Source of the DNA: CAYQQQ01 sp964420125
Lineage (GTDB): Bacteria; Actinomycetota; Acidimicrobiia; Acidimicrobiales; Microtrichaceae
Length of the DNA stretch: 64,000 bases
Direction: 5' to 3'
Assembly (NCBI GenBank): GCA_964420125.1
Contig: CAYQQQ010000011.1
Span: 1-64,000 of the forward strand
In this document: piece after piece, positions 51,185 to 60,266 of the stretch
Numbering within the stretch: position 1 is the first letter of the stretch
Layout: each line of letters starts with the position of its first letter
Program-made: the position numbers and the translations under genes
The notes under the pieces: generated by a model
Seen by the model: the letters and a program-made list of their open reading frames with translations, nothing else
Database searches by the model: none
What the model was told of the DNA's origin: nothing

Positions 51185-51903
51185 GCTCGGTGCTGGAGCT
51201 CGACGGCGTCGGTGCCGGCTACGACGGCACGCCGGTCGTGCACGACCTCGACCTCCGCGTCGAGGAGGGCGAGGTGGTCGCCCTGCTGGGCCCGAACGGA
51301 GCAGGGAAGACCACGGTGCTGCGCACCATCTCGGGACTGCTGCCGCGGGCAGGAGGCCGGATGCAGGTCCTGGGCGAGGACGTCCCCGTCGGCACTCGCT
51401 CCAGCGCCCGGGCGGCGCTGCGACTGGTGCGCCGCGGCCTCGGCTACGTGCCCGAGCACCGCGCGCTGTTCGGCGAGCTGACCACCGCGGAGAACGTCCG
51501 TCTCGGTGCCCGACGCAAGGACCGCTCGGCCGTGGACGACGCGCTGGAGACCTTCCCTCAGCTCCAGCCGCTCGTGCACCGTCGCGCCGGCCTTCTCTCC
51601 GGTGGTGAGCAGCAGATGCTGGCACTGGCCCGGGCGCTCGCCCGCCGACCGCGTCTGCTGCTCCTCGACGAGATGAGCCTGGGACTTGCTCCGCTGGTCG
51701 TCCGCCAGCTGCTGCCGGTCGTGCGCTCCATCGCCGAGGACACCGGCGCGGGAGTGCTGCTGGTGGAGCAGCACGTCCCGGCCGCACTGGAGGTGGCGGG
51801 GCGCGCCTACGTGCTCCAGCGAGGCCGAGTGGTCATCGAGGGGCCCGCCGCAGAGCTGCGAGGCCGGCGTGATCTGCTGGCCGGGAGCTACCTCGGGGCA
51901 TGA
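51181..51903 (+). CDS. livF: LivF-type ABC transporter ATPase
   Basis: A 240-residue ATPase: Walker A GPNGAGKTT (37-45), LivF hallmark YVPEHRALFGELTTAENV, signature LSGGEQQMLALARAL, Walker B LLLLDEMSLGL and switch His in LVEQHV. It partners the ATPase domain of the preceding fusion as the second nucleotide-binding subunit. Start GTG 51181 within the previous stop; the 3' end overlaps the next gene by four bases. Confidence 0.95.
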   Translation: MSSVLELDGVGAGYDGTPVVHDLDLRVEEGEVVALLGPNGAGKTTVLRTISGLLPRAGGRMQVLGEDVPVGTRSSARAALRLVRRGLGYVPEHRALFGELTTAENVRLGARRKDRSAVDDALETFPQLQPLVHRRAGLLSGGEQQMLALARALARRPRLLLLDEMSLGLAPLVVRQLLPVVRSIAEDTGAGVLLVEQHVPAALEVAGRAYVLQRGRVVIEGPAAELRGRRDLLAGSYLGA

Positions 51904-53525
51904 CCACGGCGGGATCCCGCGGCGTCAGCGGGTCCCTGCGGTCCTCGCGTCGCGTCGGCCGTGCAGCTGTCCCGGAGCTCGGAGAGACCTGGCACACCGA
52001 CGTGGTGGTCGTCGGCTCCGGCATCGGAGGGCTCTGCTGCGCCGCGCTGGCGGCGCGCTACGGGTACCGGGTCGTGCTCTGCGAGAGCCACTCCACCCCA
52101 GGAGGCGCGGCGCATGCCTTCGAGCGCGACGGCTACCACTTCGAGTCGGGCCCGTCGTTGTTCACCGGATTGTCGACGCCGGGCTCGACCAACCCGGTCG
52201 CCCAGATCCTGGCGCTGCTCGACGAACAGCTTCCCACGGTCGCCTACGACCGGTGGATGACCCATCTCCCGGAAGGCACCCTCGTGTCCTCGTCGGACCG
52301 CCGCCAGCACCACGAGCAGCTCCGACGGTTCTGCACACCGGAAGGCTTCCGGCAGTGGCTCCGCCTGGAGTCGCGCTTGGAGGAGTACGGCCGGGGTCTC
52401 ACCGAGATCCCCATGGCGGCCATGCGCGCCGATGCGGGTGCAGCGCTCACGCTGGGTCCGCACCTGGCCCGATCCGCCGGCGCTCTGCGCCACGCGAGGG
52501 ACCTCCAGCGGCCGTTCTCCTGGCTGGTCGACCAGGAGATCAGCGATCCGTTCCTCCGCCGGCTCTGCGACTTCGAGTCCTTCGGCCTGAGCGGCATGGA
52601 CGCGGCGGGCACTCCGCTGGCCGAGATGGTGTTCATGTTCCACGAGCGCTTCTCCAACACGGTGGAGTACCCGCTCGGGGGGAGCCAAGCGTTGGTGGAC
52701 GCCCTGGTGCGCGGCCTGCGGCGCCATGGTGGGCGGCTGGTGCTGGGCGCCCACGTGGAGGAGATCCTCGTCGAGGAGGGGCGGGCCCGCGGGGTTCGCC
52801 TGGCGGGCGGCGGGGAGATCCGGGCCGCTCGGGCGGTCGTGTCCAACGCCACGGTCTGGGACACCGCCGACCTGGTCGGCGACGAGGTCCTCCCGACACG
52901 GGTTCGGCGGCGCTGGGCGACGGCGCCGATGACCGACAGCATCCTGCACCTGCACCTGGGCATCGACGCCGAGGGCCTGCCCGAGGACCTCGGCATCCAC
53001 CACGTCGTGCTGCGCAGCTGGGAGGTGGCGGCCCCGCAGAACATGTGCAACATCGCCATCCCGTCCACCCTGGATCCGTCGCTGGCTCCTCCCGGGCATC
53101 ACGTGGTGCACGCCTACACCGCCGGCAACGAGCCCTACGACGTGTGGGAGGGCCTCGACCGGCGCTCGGAGCGCTACCAGGAGCTGAAGCACGGGCGTTC
53201 GCAGGTGCTGTGGGAGGCGCTGGAGAAGGTGATCCCCGATGTCCGGGATCGCACGCAGAGCGCCCTCGTGGGAACGCCGTTGACCCACGAGCGCTATCTG
53301 CGACGCCACCGGGGCACCTACGGCGCCGCCTATCGCGCCGATCGCCGCCAGCGGTCCCCGGGGCCCAGGACTCCGGTCCCCGGCCTCCTCCTCTGCGGAG
53401 ACTCGACGATGCCCGGCATCGGGGTGCCGGCGGTGGCCATGAGCGGGTGGATCGCCGCCAACACGCTGGCACCGGTGCGCCGCCACCGGCGACTGCTCGC
53501 GGAGATGGCGCAGGCTCGCGACTGA
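51900..53525 (+). CDS. phytoene desaturase/carotenoid isomerase-like FAD oxidoreductase
   Basis: A 541-residue flavoprotein. The FAD motif VVVVGSGIGGLCCAALAARYGYRVVLCESHSTPGGAAHAFERDGYHFESGPSLFTGL spans residues 35-91 and is typical of the CrtI/CRTISO branch. YPLGGSQALVDALVRGLRRHGGRL and the C-terminal VPGLLLCGDSTMPGIGVPAVAMSGWIAANTL are further family blocks. It is co-translated with LivF by an ATGA overlap, an unusual partner for this enzyme, and could act on the transported compound or on a lipid. Carotenoid activity is not implied by family alone. Confidence 0.85.
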   Translation: MTTAGSRGVSGSLRSSRRVGRAAVPELGETWHTDVVVVGSGIGGLCCAALAARYGYRVVLCESHSTPGGAAHAFERDGYHFESGPSLFTGLSTPGSTNPVAQILALLDEQLPTVAYDRWMTHLPEGTLVSSSDRRQHHEQLRRFCTPEGFRQWLRLESRLEEYGRGLTEIPMAAMRADAGAALTLGPHLARSAGALRHARDLQRPFSWLVDQEISDPFLRRLCDFESFGLSGMDAAGTPLAEMVFMFHERFSNTVEYPLGGSQALVDALVRGLRRHGGRLVLGAHVEEILVEEGRARGVRLAGGGEIRAARAVVSNATVWDTADLVGDEVLPTRVRRRWATAPMTDSILHLHLGIDAEGLPEDLGIHHVVLRSWEVAAPQNMCNIAIPSTLDPSLAPPGHHVVHAYTAGNEPYDVWEGLDRRSERYQELKHGRSQVLWEALEKVIPDVRDRTQSALVGTPLTHERYLRRHRGTYGAAYRADRRQRSPGPRTPVPGLLLCGDSTMPGIGVPAVAMSGWIAANTLAPVRRHRRLLAEMAQARD

Positions 53526-53551
53526 TCCGGCCGTCGACCCCAGACCGCCCG

Positions 53552-53596
53552 ACTGGCAGGCGTCAGGCGCGCCGGTGTGGTCCCACACCTGCCAGT
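53552..53596 (+). terminator. nested terminator-like hairpin
   Basis: ACTGGCAG (53552-53559) pairs with CTGCCAGT (53589-53596) around an inner GGTGTGG/CCACACC stem (53574-53589). It ends the transporter-flavoprotein operon. No U-tract. Confidence 0.45.
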
Positions 53597-53681
53597 TCGA
53601 CGGCGGGTTCATCCTCTCGGTGTCCGGGCGGTAGCGTCGCCCTCGACGGGGGGCCGACTCCCGACGATGGAGGGACGCCAC

Positions 53682-54176
53682 GTGAACAACACCGACGGTC
53701 TCGTGCACGACCCGGGCCGGGTCGCCGACGTGATGGCGATCCAGGACCTCGTCGTCGCCTACGCCCACGCGGTCGACGACGGCGACTGGGCGCGCTTCGA
53801 GGCGCTGTTCGTCCCCACGGCCAGGATCGACTACACCGAGAGTGGGGGGATCGCCGGCACGCCGGCGGAGGTGTCGGCGTGGATGCCCGACGCGATGTCG
53901 GTGTTCACCTGGTGCATGCACTCCATCTCCACCCACGAGATCCGCTTCACCGGAGCGGACGAGGCGACCGGGCGGGTGCACCTGTTCAACCGCAACGGAG
54001 TCGACTGGGAAGGCACCCCTGAGGTGCTCGACGTCATCGGCCTCTACCTCGACCGCTACGTGCGCGACGGCGACCGCTGGCGCTTCGCCGAGCGGGTGGA
54101 GTCGCTGCGAGACCTGGCAGGCGGCCACTTCGCCGAGGTCGTGCGCAGCATCTCCTCGTTGGCGCCGGGCGCCTGA
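53682..54176 (+). CDS. NTF2-like/SnoaL-like protein
   Basis: A 164-residue alpha+beta barrel protein: VADVMAIQDLVVAYAHAVDDGDWARFEALFVPTARIDYTESGG is the SnoaL/NTF2-like N-terminal helix pair. GTG 53682 has GGAGGGA six bases upstream and is preferred to ATG 53667. Such proteins are isomerases, dehydratases or binding proteins. It sits 23 bases before the DUF35-thiolase gene, so the two may work in one lipid or steroid pathway. Confidence 0.8.
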   Translation: MNNTDGLVHDPGRVADVMAIQDLVVAYAHAVDDGDWARFEALFVPTARIDYTESGGIAGTPAEVSAWMPDAMSVFTWCMHSISTHEIRFTGADEATGRVHLFNRNGVDWEGTPEVLDVIGLYLDRYVRDGDRWRFAERVESLRDLAGGHFAEVVRSISSLAPGA

Positions 54177-54199
54177 GTCGGCTGGCGGGCGGGGCTCAG

Positions 54200-55837
54200 G
54201 TGGAGCGGGTGCTCTTCGTTTCGGGCGACGACGGTCGTCCCCGGCTGCGGGCCACGCGGTGCGACGCGTGCGGGACCCTGTACTTCCCACCGCAGCGGTT
54301 CGGCTGCGAAGCGTGCGGGGCCGATGGGGACGCCCTGGCCGATGAGCTGATCGAGGGATGGGGCACCGTGCACGCCAGCACCACCGTGCACCATCACCCC
54401 TTCGGTCTGGCGGTGCCCTTCGCCGTGGCCGAGATCCTGCTCGACGCCGGCCCGACGGTGCGCGGGCTGCTGGACACGCCCACCGACGACGGCGTGCGAC
54501 CTGGCGACCGAGTCGGCGCGGCGGTGGTGGCCTCCGGACCGCCGTCGGAGGGCACTCCTGGGGACCTCCTCTGCTTCTCGCTCCGGGAGGTTGGTGCGTC
54601 AGCACCCGCCGGCGTCGGGGTCGACGCCGAGATCGAGGACCGTGCTGCCGAGCAACCCACGCTGCGTCGAGATGCGCGTCTGGCCTCCACGAGGCGCCTC
54701 GAGGAGCACCGCCCGGTGTACGTGGTCGGCGTCGGCCTCCACCGCTACCAGCGGGCCACCGACACCCCGTACGTGGAGCTGGGACTGCGCGCGACCCGTG
54801 CCGCGCTCGGCGACGCGGGGATGGCGTGGGGGAACGTCGACGTCGCCTACACCGCGACGGTCAACCTCGGCTTCGCTGCGGGTCGCACCATGCTGCGCTA
54901 CCTCGGCACCACGGGCACCGCCATGGCCCAGGTGGAGAACGCGTCCGCCTCCGGCTCGACCGCCTTCCGGCTGGCCTGCAACGACGTGGCAGATGGGACG
55001 GCCGAGGTGGCGCTGGCGGTGGGCGTCGACAAGGTGGCGCTGCCCAACCTCGCGCTCACCAAGACCGGGCTGCACGATCTGCTCGGTGGTCGCCTGATGC
55101 CCGTCACCCACTTCGCGCTCCTGGCCGACCACTACCTGCAGCGCTGGGGGCTGGAGCCCGAGGTGCTCGGCGCGGTTGCCGTCAAGAACCACCGCAACGG
55201 CGCCGCCAACCCCTTCGCTCAGCGACAGAAGGTCCGCACCCTCGACGACGTGATGGGGGAGGAGCCGCTGTCGGGAACGCTCACACGTCTGCAGTGCTGC
55301 CCGGTCGGCGAGGGTGCGGCGGCTGCGCTGGTGGCGTCCGGGGAGGCCATCGAGGCGCTGGGGCTCGATCCTGCCCGAGCGGTTCGGGTCCGGGCATCGG
55401 TCGCCACCAGCGAGCGCCGCTACCCGCCGGGGCGGAACTGGGACACCGAGCTCACCGGCGAGACGGTGGCCCGTGCGCTGCGGGAGGCAGAGGTCGATGT
55501 GAACGAGCTCGACGTGGTCGAGCTCCACGACGCCTTCACCGTCGAAGAGCTCCTCTACCTGGAGGCGATGGGTCTGTGCGAGCCGGGTGCGGCCGGACCG
55601 CTGCTGCTGGAGGGTGCCTGGGACGTCGGCGGCCGCTGTGCGGTCAGCCCCTCCGGTGGCCTGCTGGCGATGGGGCACCCGCTGGGTCCCACCGGTGTCG
55701 GACAGGTGGCGGAGGTCGCCACCCAGCTCCGGGGCGAGGCCGGAGTGCGCCAGCAGCCCGACGCCCGCCTTGGTCTGGCCCACATGGTGGGGGTGGGCGC
55801 GGTGTGCGTGGTGCACGTCCTCGAGGGTCCCGGCTGA
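54200..55837 (+). CDS. DUF35 zinc-ribbon/OB-fold protein fused to an SCP2-type thiolase
   Basis: A 545-residue fusion. Residues 1-125: a rubredoxin-like zinc ribbon with four Cys (Cys21, 24, 36, 39: RCDACGTLYFPPQRFGCEACG) and the DUF35 OB fold. Residues about 170-545: thiolase fold with VENASASGSTAF, LHDAFTVEELLYLEAMG and GGLLAMGHPLGPTGVGQ. Where thiolases have the nucleophilic Cys (x-C-A-S-G) this protein has Ser. In steroid side-chain degradation, separate DUF35 and Ltp2-type proteins form a retro-aldolase, so a non-condensing role is plausible here. GTG start, 23 bases after the NTF2-like gene. Confidence 0.87.
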   Translation: MERVLFVSGDDGRPRLRATRCDACGTLYFPPQRFGCEACGADGDALADELIEGWGTVHASTTVHHHPFGLAVPFAVAEILLDAGPTVRGLLDTPTDDGVRPGDRVGAAVVASGPPSEGTPGDLLCFSLREVGASAPAGVGVDAEIEDRAAEQPTLRRDARLASTRRLEEHRPVYVVGVGLHRYQRATDTPYVELGLRATRAALGDAGMAWGNVDVAYTATVNLGFAAGRTMLRYLGTTGTAMAQVENASASGSTAFRLACNDVADGTAEVALAVGVDKVALPNLALTKTGLHDLLGGRLMPVTHFALLADHYLQRWGLEPEVLGAVAVKNHRNGAANPFAQRQKVRTLDDVMGEEPLSGTLTRLQCCPVGEGAAAALVASGEAIEALGLDPARAVRVRASVATSERRYPPGRNWDTELTGETVARALREAEVDVNELDVVELHDAFTVEELLYLEAMGLCEPGAAGPLLLEGAWDVGGRCAVSPSGGLLAMGHPLGPTGVGQVAEVATQLRGEAGVRQQPDARLGLAHMVGVGAVCVVHVLEGPG

Positions 55838-55842
55838 GCGAA

Positions 55843-55860
55843 GGAGCGCATCGGCGCTCC
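55843..55860 (+). terminator. terminator-like hairpin after the thiolase fusion
   Basis: GGAGCGC-ATCG-GCGCTCC, a 7-bp stem with a 4-base loop six bases after the stop codon. Confidence 0.45.
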
Positions 55861-55918
55861 GTTCGGTGCCCTCCGGCCGGATCGGTCGGACTTCATCCCC
55901 CGCCGCTCGGCCGCTACC

Positions 55919-57562
55919 GTGCGGCCGGTGACGCTGCGCGACACGTTCCTCGACCGGCTCCGCGACGGCACCTTCGACGTGTTCGTGGTCGGTGGCGGCA
56001 TCAACGGAGCGGTTTCCTCGGCATCGCTCGCCGGCCGAGGCGCACAGGTGGCCCTGGTGGACCGTGGGGACTTCGGGTCGTTCACGAGCCAGGAGTCCTC
56101 GAACCTGGTGTGGGGAGGCTTCAAGTACCTGGAGAACTACGAGCTGCTCCTGGTGCGGAAGTTGTGCCGCTCACGGAATCGGCTCATGAAGGCCTATCCC
56201 GACAACGTCGTCGAGCTCAGCTTCCTCGCCGCGCTGGACGACTCCTCGCCCTACGCGCCGTGGTTCTCCGCGCTGGGTGCCACCGCCTACTGGGCGATCG
56301 GTGGCCTGCGCACCCGCCATCCCCGCTTGCTGAGCGCGGAGGCGATCCGCGCCGAGGAGCCGGTGATCGACACCAGCAGCGTGCGTGGGGGCATCGAGTA
56401 CCGCGACTGCCTCTTGCGGGACAACGACGCGCGGTTCGTGTTCTCCTTCGTCCGCTCCGCAGTCGAGGCGGGCGCCACGGTGGCCAACTACGTCGAGCTG
56501 GTCCACGCCGAGCGCGCCGATGGCCGCTGGGTGCTGGACCTGCGCGACCTGGAGACGGGCGCCGAGTTGCGCTCGACCGCTCGCCTGCTGGTGAACGCCG
56601 CCGGACCGTTCGTCGACGGCCTCGACGACGAGCTCGGGGTGCGCTCCCGTCACCGGATCGTCTACTCCAAGGGGATCCACCTCGTGGTTCCCCGACTCAC
56701 CACCACGGAGCACGAGCGGGTGCTGGCCTTCTTCGACGACACGCAGCGCCTCTTCTACGTGCTGCCGATGGGCAACCGCTCGATGATCGGCACCACCGAC
56801 ACACGTGTGGACGAACCGTTCACCCGGGTAGAGCCCGAGGACCGCGACTTCCTGCTCGAGCAGATCAACAAGCGCCTCGACCTGCCGAGCCCGCTCACCT
56901 CCGCCGACGTGGTCGCCGAGCGCTGCGGGGTGCGGCCGCTGGTGGTGTCGGGCCGCGGCGGTGACCAGCGCAGCGCGGACTGGACCTCCCTCAGCCGGAA
57001 GCACGAGATCGAGGTGGACCGCCGCCGCGGCGTCATCACCGTGTTCGGGGGCAAGCTCACCGACTGCCTGAACGTGGGGGAGGAGGTCGCCGAGTCCGTG
57101 GAGTCGCTGGGGCTCCCGCTGGAGCCTGATCAGCACAACTGGTTCGGCGAGCCGAGTCACGACGCACGTGCGGAGTTCTATCGCCAGGCTCGGCTCATGC
57201 ACCTCGACGACCTGCGGGACCGCCCGGACGTCGAACCCCTGACGGACCGGCTGTGGCGGCGCTACGGCCGCCGCGCCTTCGCCATGCTCGAGGCCATCCG
57301 AGCCGACCCCTCGATGGGCGAGGACATCCTGGGCGGCACCGACTACCTGCGGGTGGAGCTCCACCTGGCAGCGAGCACCGAGATGGTGACGCGGCTGGAG
57401 GACTTCATGCGCCGGCGCTCCAAGATCGAACAGGTCGTGCGCGACGAGGACGTCGACCCAGAGGGCCTGGCCGAGGTGAGCCGGATCCTCTTCGCGGAGC
57501 ACGCCGAGGAGAAGTTGGAGGAGTACCTGTCGTCTCGGGGCCCTTCAGCCGCACCGGACTGA
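55919..57562 (+). CDS. glpD: glycerol-3-phosphate dehydrogenase (FAD)
   Basis: A 547-residue flavoenzyme that oxidises glycerol-3-phosphate to dihydroxyacetone phosphate at the membrane. FAD motif VFVVGGGINGAVSSASLAGRGAQVALVDRGDFGSFTSQESSNLVWGGFKYLE spans about residues 21-72 and is diagnostic of GlpD. RLFYVLPMGNRSMIGTTDT, then RCGVRPLV and FGGKLTDCLNVGEEV (family TVFGGKLT block), complete the fold. The C-terminal cap is shorter than in E. coli. The start is GTG 55919 or GTG 55928. It faces the WS/DGAT gene across 14 bases; both concern glycerolipids. Confidence 0.92.
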   Translation: MRPVTLRDTFLDRLRDGTFDVFVVGGGINGAVSSASLAGRGAQVALVDRGDFGSFTSQESSNLVWGGFKYLENYELLLVRKLCRSRNRLMKAYPDNVVELSFLAALDDSSPYAPWFSALGATAYWAIGGLRTRHPRLLSAEAIRAEEPVIDTSSVRGGIEYRDCLLRDNDARFVFSFVRSAVEAGATVANYVELVHAERADGRWVLDLRDLETGAELRSTARLLVNAAGPFVDGLDDELGVRSRHRIVYSKGIHLVVPRLTTTEHERVLAFFDDTQRLFYVLPMGNRSMIGTTDTRVDEPFTRVEPEDRDFLLEQINKRLDLPSPLTSADVVAERCGVRPLVVSGRGGDQRSADWTSLSRKHEIEVDRRRGVITVFGGKLTDCLNVGEEVAESVESLGLPLEPDQHNWFGEPSHDARAEFYRQARLMHLDDLRDRPDVEPLTDRLWRRYGRRAFAMLEAIRADPSMGEDILGGTDYLRVELHLAASTEMVTRLEDFMRRRSKIEQVVRDEDVDPEGLAEVSRILFAEHAEEKLEEYLSSRGPSAAPD

Positions 57563-57576
57563 CCCGGGTCGCGCGC

Positions 57577-58965
57577 TCAGGCAGAGGTGAGGTCGGCCGC
57601 CGACTCCCTGATGGCCTCGAGCAGGCCGTCCGGGTCCTCGACGACGTCGGGGTCGACGGTGATGCCCACGCCGAGGCGGTCCTTGTAGGACAGCACCCCG
57701 ATGATGCACGCGAGGTTGCCCACGCCGGTGACGATGGGGTGGACGCCCTCGAGGCGGGCGTCGAGCAGGTAGAGGTCCTCCTTCACGCCCGGCACGTTGG
57801 TGACCGCCAGGTTCACGAACGGCTGGCGTGTCAGCGCCTCGGGCGCCAGCCATCGCAGGACCGGCAGCGGGACGAGGTCGACGATGGAGAACAGCGACAA
57901 GGCGGCGGAGGATTGCAGCGACGCCTTGCGCTCCTCCATCTCGTGGTGGATCCGCCGGAGTCGCTCGATCGGGTCCGGCACGGCGATCGGCAGGCCGGCC
58001 ACCATGAACGAGAAGGCGTTGCCGCCATCGTCGGCGGTGCTGTCGGCCCCGCCGACGGGGACCAGCACCCGCGGCGCGTGCGCGCCGAGCGACTCCGCTG
58101 CCTCGGCGCCGAGCTGGCGGCGCAGGGCCTCGGCCACCACCGCCAGCACGACGTCGTTGAGGGTCACGCCCTCGGCTCGCTTCAGCGCCACGAGCTCGGG
58201 CATCGGCAGCGAGGTCCACAGGAAGTCGCGTCGCCGGCCGACTCGGCCGTTGAACGGCAGCGACGGTGCGGTGGTCGGCGGGGAGGTCATCGCACCGATG
58301 GCCGAACGTGCCGCCCCCAGGACCCTTCGTGGGTCGAGGGCGAAGCGGGCCGCGTGCGCCAGGATGTCGAGCTGGTGGCGCCGGCGGGTGGCCAAGCCGT
58401 CCCACAGCAGACCGGCCGCGTGGGGAGCAGCCTCCGGGCGCCACGGGCCCGAAGGCTCGTCCGGTCGGGTCTGGGGTTCTGTCCCCAGCATCAGGAGCGC
58501 GGCGTCGAGGAGGGAGATCCCATCGGCCATCACATGGTGCACCCGCAGCACGAGGGCGATCCGGTCGTCCTCGAGGCCGTCGAGCACCCACGTGTCCCAG
58601 AGGGGGCGCTCGGTGTCGAGGGGCTGGCTCAACAGGTCGCCGAGGAAGCGGCGCAGTCCGTCCTCGCCTCCAGGGTCCGGGATGGTCGCTGCCCGGACGT
58701 GGTGGGTGATGTCGAAGCGCTCGTCGTCGACCCACACCGGTCGGGCGGCGTCGAAGGGGATCGGGGCGATGCGCTTGCGGTAGCGGGGCGAGAGCAGCAA
58801 CCGGGACTCCACGTGGGTGCGCAGGTCGTCGATGCGCAGCTCGCCCTGCCGATCCCGCAGCGGCGCCCCCTCGAAGAAGCACACCGCACCGATCTGCAGC
58901 TGGCTTCGGCTGCCGGTGGCGCACAGGAGGGTGGCGTCCTCGGGGCTGACCGGTTCGCCGACCAT
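57577..58965 (-). CDS. wax ester synthase/diacylglycerol acyltransferase (WS/DGAT)
   Basis: A 462-residue bifunctional acyltransferase that makes triacylglycerol or wax esters. Active-site HHVMADG (His143, His144, Asp148, Gly149) matches HHxxxDG. PLWDTWVLDGLEDDRIALV, LNDVVLAVVAEALRR and FVNLAVTNVPGVKEDLYLLDARLEGVHPI are further family blocks. ATG 58965 is one base after the stop of the upstream hydrolase, so the pair is co-translated. Such enzymes make storage lipids in actinobacteria. Confidence 0.93.
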   Translation of the reverse strand: MVGEPVSPEDATLLCATGSRSQLQIGAVCFFEGAPLRDRQGELRIDDLRTHVESRLLLSPRYRKRIAPIPFDAARPVWVDDERFDITHHVRAATIPDPGGEDGLRRFLGDLLSQPLDTERPLWDTWVLDGLEDDRIALVLRVHHVMADGISLLDAALLMLGTEPQTRPDEPSGPWRPEAAPHAAGLLWDGLATRRRHQLDILAHAARFALDPRRVLGAARSAIGAMTSPPTTAPSLPFNGRVGRRRDFLWTSLPMPELVALKRAEGVTLNDVVLAVVAEALRRQLGAEAAESLGAHAPRVLVPVGGADSTADDGGNAFSFMVAGLPIAVPDPIERLRRIHHEMEERKASLQSSAALSLFSIVDLVPLPVLRWLAPEALTRQPFVNLAVTNVPGVKEDLYLLDARLEGVHPIVTGVGNLACIIGVLSYKDRLGVGITVDPDVVEDPDGLLEAIRESAADLTSA

Positions 58966-58966
58966 G

Positions 58967-59842
58967 TCAGGAAGCCTTGCGCGGTGGGCGGGAGCGCCCG
59001 CGGGATCGGGTAGCAGGGCGACTCGCCCGACGCTCGTGCTCCGCCCACACCTCGTCGAGGAAGGCCACGATCTCGCCGGTGAGCCGCTCCGGTTGCAGGC
59101 GGAGCTCCAGCGGCGACCGCGCCCGCACCAGGCGGCCGTCGCGCACCTGGGCCGCGAGGTTCACCGCGTCGTCGAAGGGGTGGATGAGGTCGAAGCGGTG
59201 GGCCAGCACGAGGGTTGGGGCCTCGATCGCCTCGCGCTGGTCGAGGGTGGGGGCGACCGGTCCGACGAGCACGCCGTGGAGGATCGACGAGAGCAGCTCC
59301 GGCGGCAGCGCGCCTGCCTGGAGCAGGCTGTTCAGGGGCCCGAAGGGCGTTCGTGGCAGACGTGAGACGAGTCTGGAGGTGGCCCCGACCACCCGGCGTC
59401 CGTAGTGGGCGGCCAGCAGGAGCGGCACGAACGCGAGCGCAGCGGACGGCACGGCCCACTCCAGCACCGGCATCTCCAGCACCAGGCCCCGGACGCGCGC
59501 CGGCTGCTGGGTGGCGGCGAAGAGGCTCACGTTGGCGCCGAGCGACAGGCCGCCCAGCACGGCGTCGTCGGCGCCGAGGTGGTCCAGGAGCGCGAACACC
59601 TGCTCGGCGTAGGTGTCGATGCGGTACTCCGCCGCGTGGGTGGGTCGGTCGCTGCGACCGTGGCCCAGCAGGTCGAGCAGCACGACCCGGTTGCCGTGGC
59701 CGGCCAGCGCTTCGGCGATGCCGCGGTTGAGATCGGCGTCCAACAGCAGGCCGTGCATGTAGACGAGGAGCCGCTCGCCCTTGCCGTAGACGTCGTAGAC
59801 CAGGTCGTGGCCATCGTGGGTGAAGGTGGCGGTGCGGTACAT
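58967..59842 (-). CDS. alpha/beta hydrolase upstream of WS/DGAT
   Basis: A 291-residue hydrolase: LVYMHGLLLDADLNRGIAEAL (oxyanion), LLDLLGHGRSDRPTHAAEYRIDTYAEQVFALLDHLG, nucleophile Ser in VLGGLSLGANVSL, and VLAHRFDLIHPFDDAVNLA (acid). Strong GGGAGG before ATG 59842. The C-terminus is Arg-rich. It is in one operon with the acyltransferase, behind the perfect palindrome at 59889-59903. It may release or provide acyl chains for storage lipid. Confidence 0.87.
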   Translation of the reverse strand: MYRTATFTHDGHDLVYDVYGKGERLLVYMHGLLLDADLNRGIAEALAGHGNRVVLLDLLGHGRSDRPTHAAEYRIDTYAEQVFALLDHLGADDAVLGGLSLGANVSLFAATQQPARVRGLVLEMPVLEWAVPSAALAFVPLLLAAHYGRRVVGATSRLVSRLPRTPFGPLNSLLQAGALPPELLSSILHGVLVGPVAPTLDQREAIEAPTLVLAHRFDLIHPFDDAVNLAAQVRDGRLVRARSPLELRLQPERLTGEIVAFLDEVWAEHERRASRPATRSRGRSRPPRKAS

Positions 59843-59888
59843 CGTGCCTCCCGAGACGCGGCTGGGCGTGGGACCGGGCCGGTGTCGC

Positions 59889-59903
59889 CTGCAATCATTG
59901 CAG
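59889..59903 (-). promoter_or_regulatory. operator-like perfect palindrome of the hydrolase-WS/DGAT operon
   Basis: CTGCAAT-C-ATTGCAG, a perfect 15-base palindrome, 47-61 bases upstream of the hydrolase start on the minus strand. This position fits an operator overlapping or next to the promoter; the size and symmetry suit a TetR-type repressor. No regulator gene is nearby. Confidence 0.55.
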
Positions 59904-59945
59904 ATCGAAGGACTCTCGGCACCGGGGCCGCCGCGCCCGGAGCGC

Positions 59946-60266
59946 CTACTGGCCGGTGTCCCGCCAGTGGAAGTACAGGCCTTGCTGGACGGCGCGGTCG
60001 AGCAGCTCGTCGGTGAGCCAGGGGTGCCGGTGTCGGATCTCCTCCCTGGAGGTGGTCGCCGGCCCGGCACCCTTGATCGCGGGAGCCAGCGCCTCGGCGT
60101 CGGCCAGGGCCCGGTGGCCCTCCTCCAGCGCGGCGGCGGCCACCATCGGGTCAGCGTCCGGGTGACGTTCCCGTAGTCGCTCGATCTCCGGACGGAGTCG
60201 CTCCGGCCCCCAGGTCAGCACCACGTCCATCGCCGAGCGGTGCAGCCGGGACATGGGTTCGTCCAT
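59946..60266 (-). CDS. hypothetical 106-residue protein
   Basis: An all-helical small protein: MSRLHRSAMDVVLTWGPERLRPEIERLRERHP, then MVAAAALEEGHRALADAEALAPAI, ending in RHRHPWLTDELLDRAVQQGLYFHWRDTG. No family is recognised. It follows the deacetylase by 99 bases on the same strand. ATG 60266 is chosen as the first Met; ATG 60254 is possible. Confidence 0.6.
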   Translation of the reverse strand: MDEPMSRLHRSAMDVVLTWGPERLRPEIERLRERHPDADPMVAAAALEEGHRALADAEALAPAIKGAGPATTSREEIRHRHPWLTDELLDRAVQQGLYFHWRDTGQ

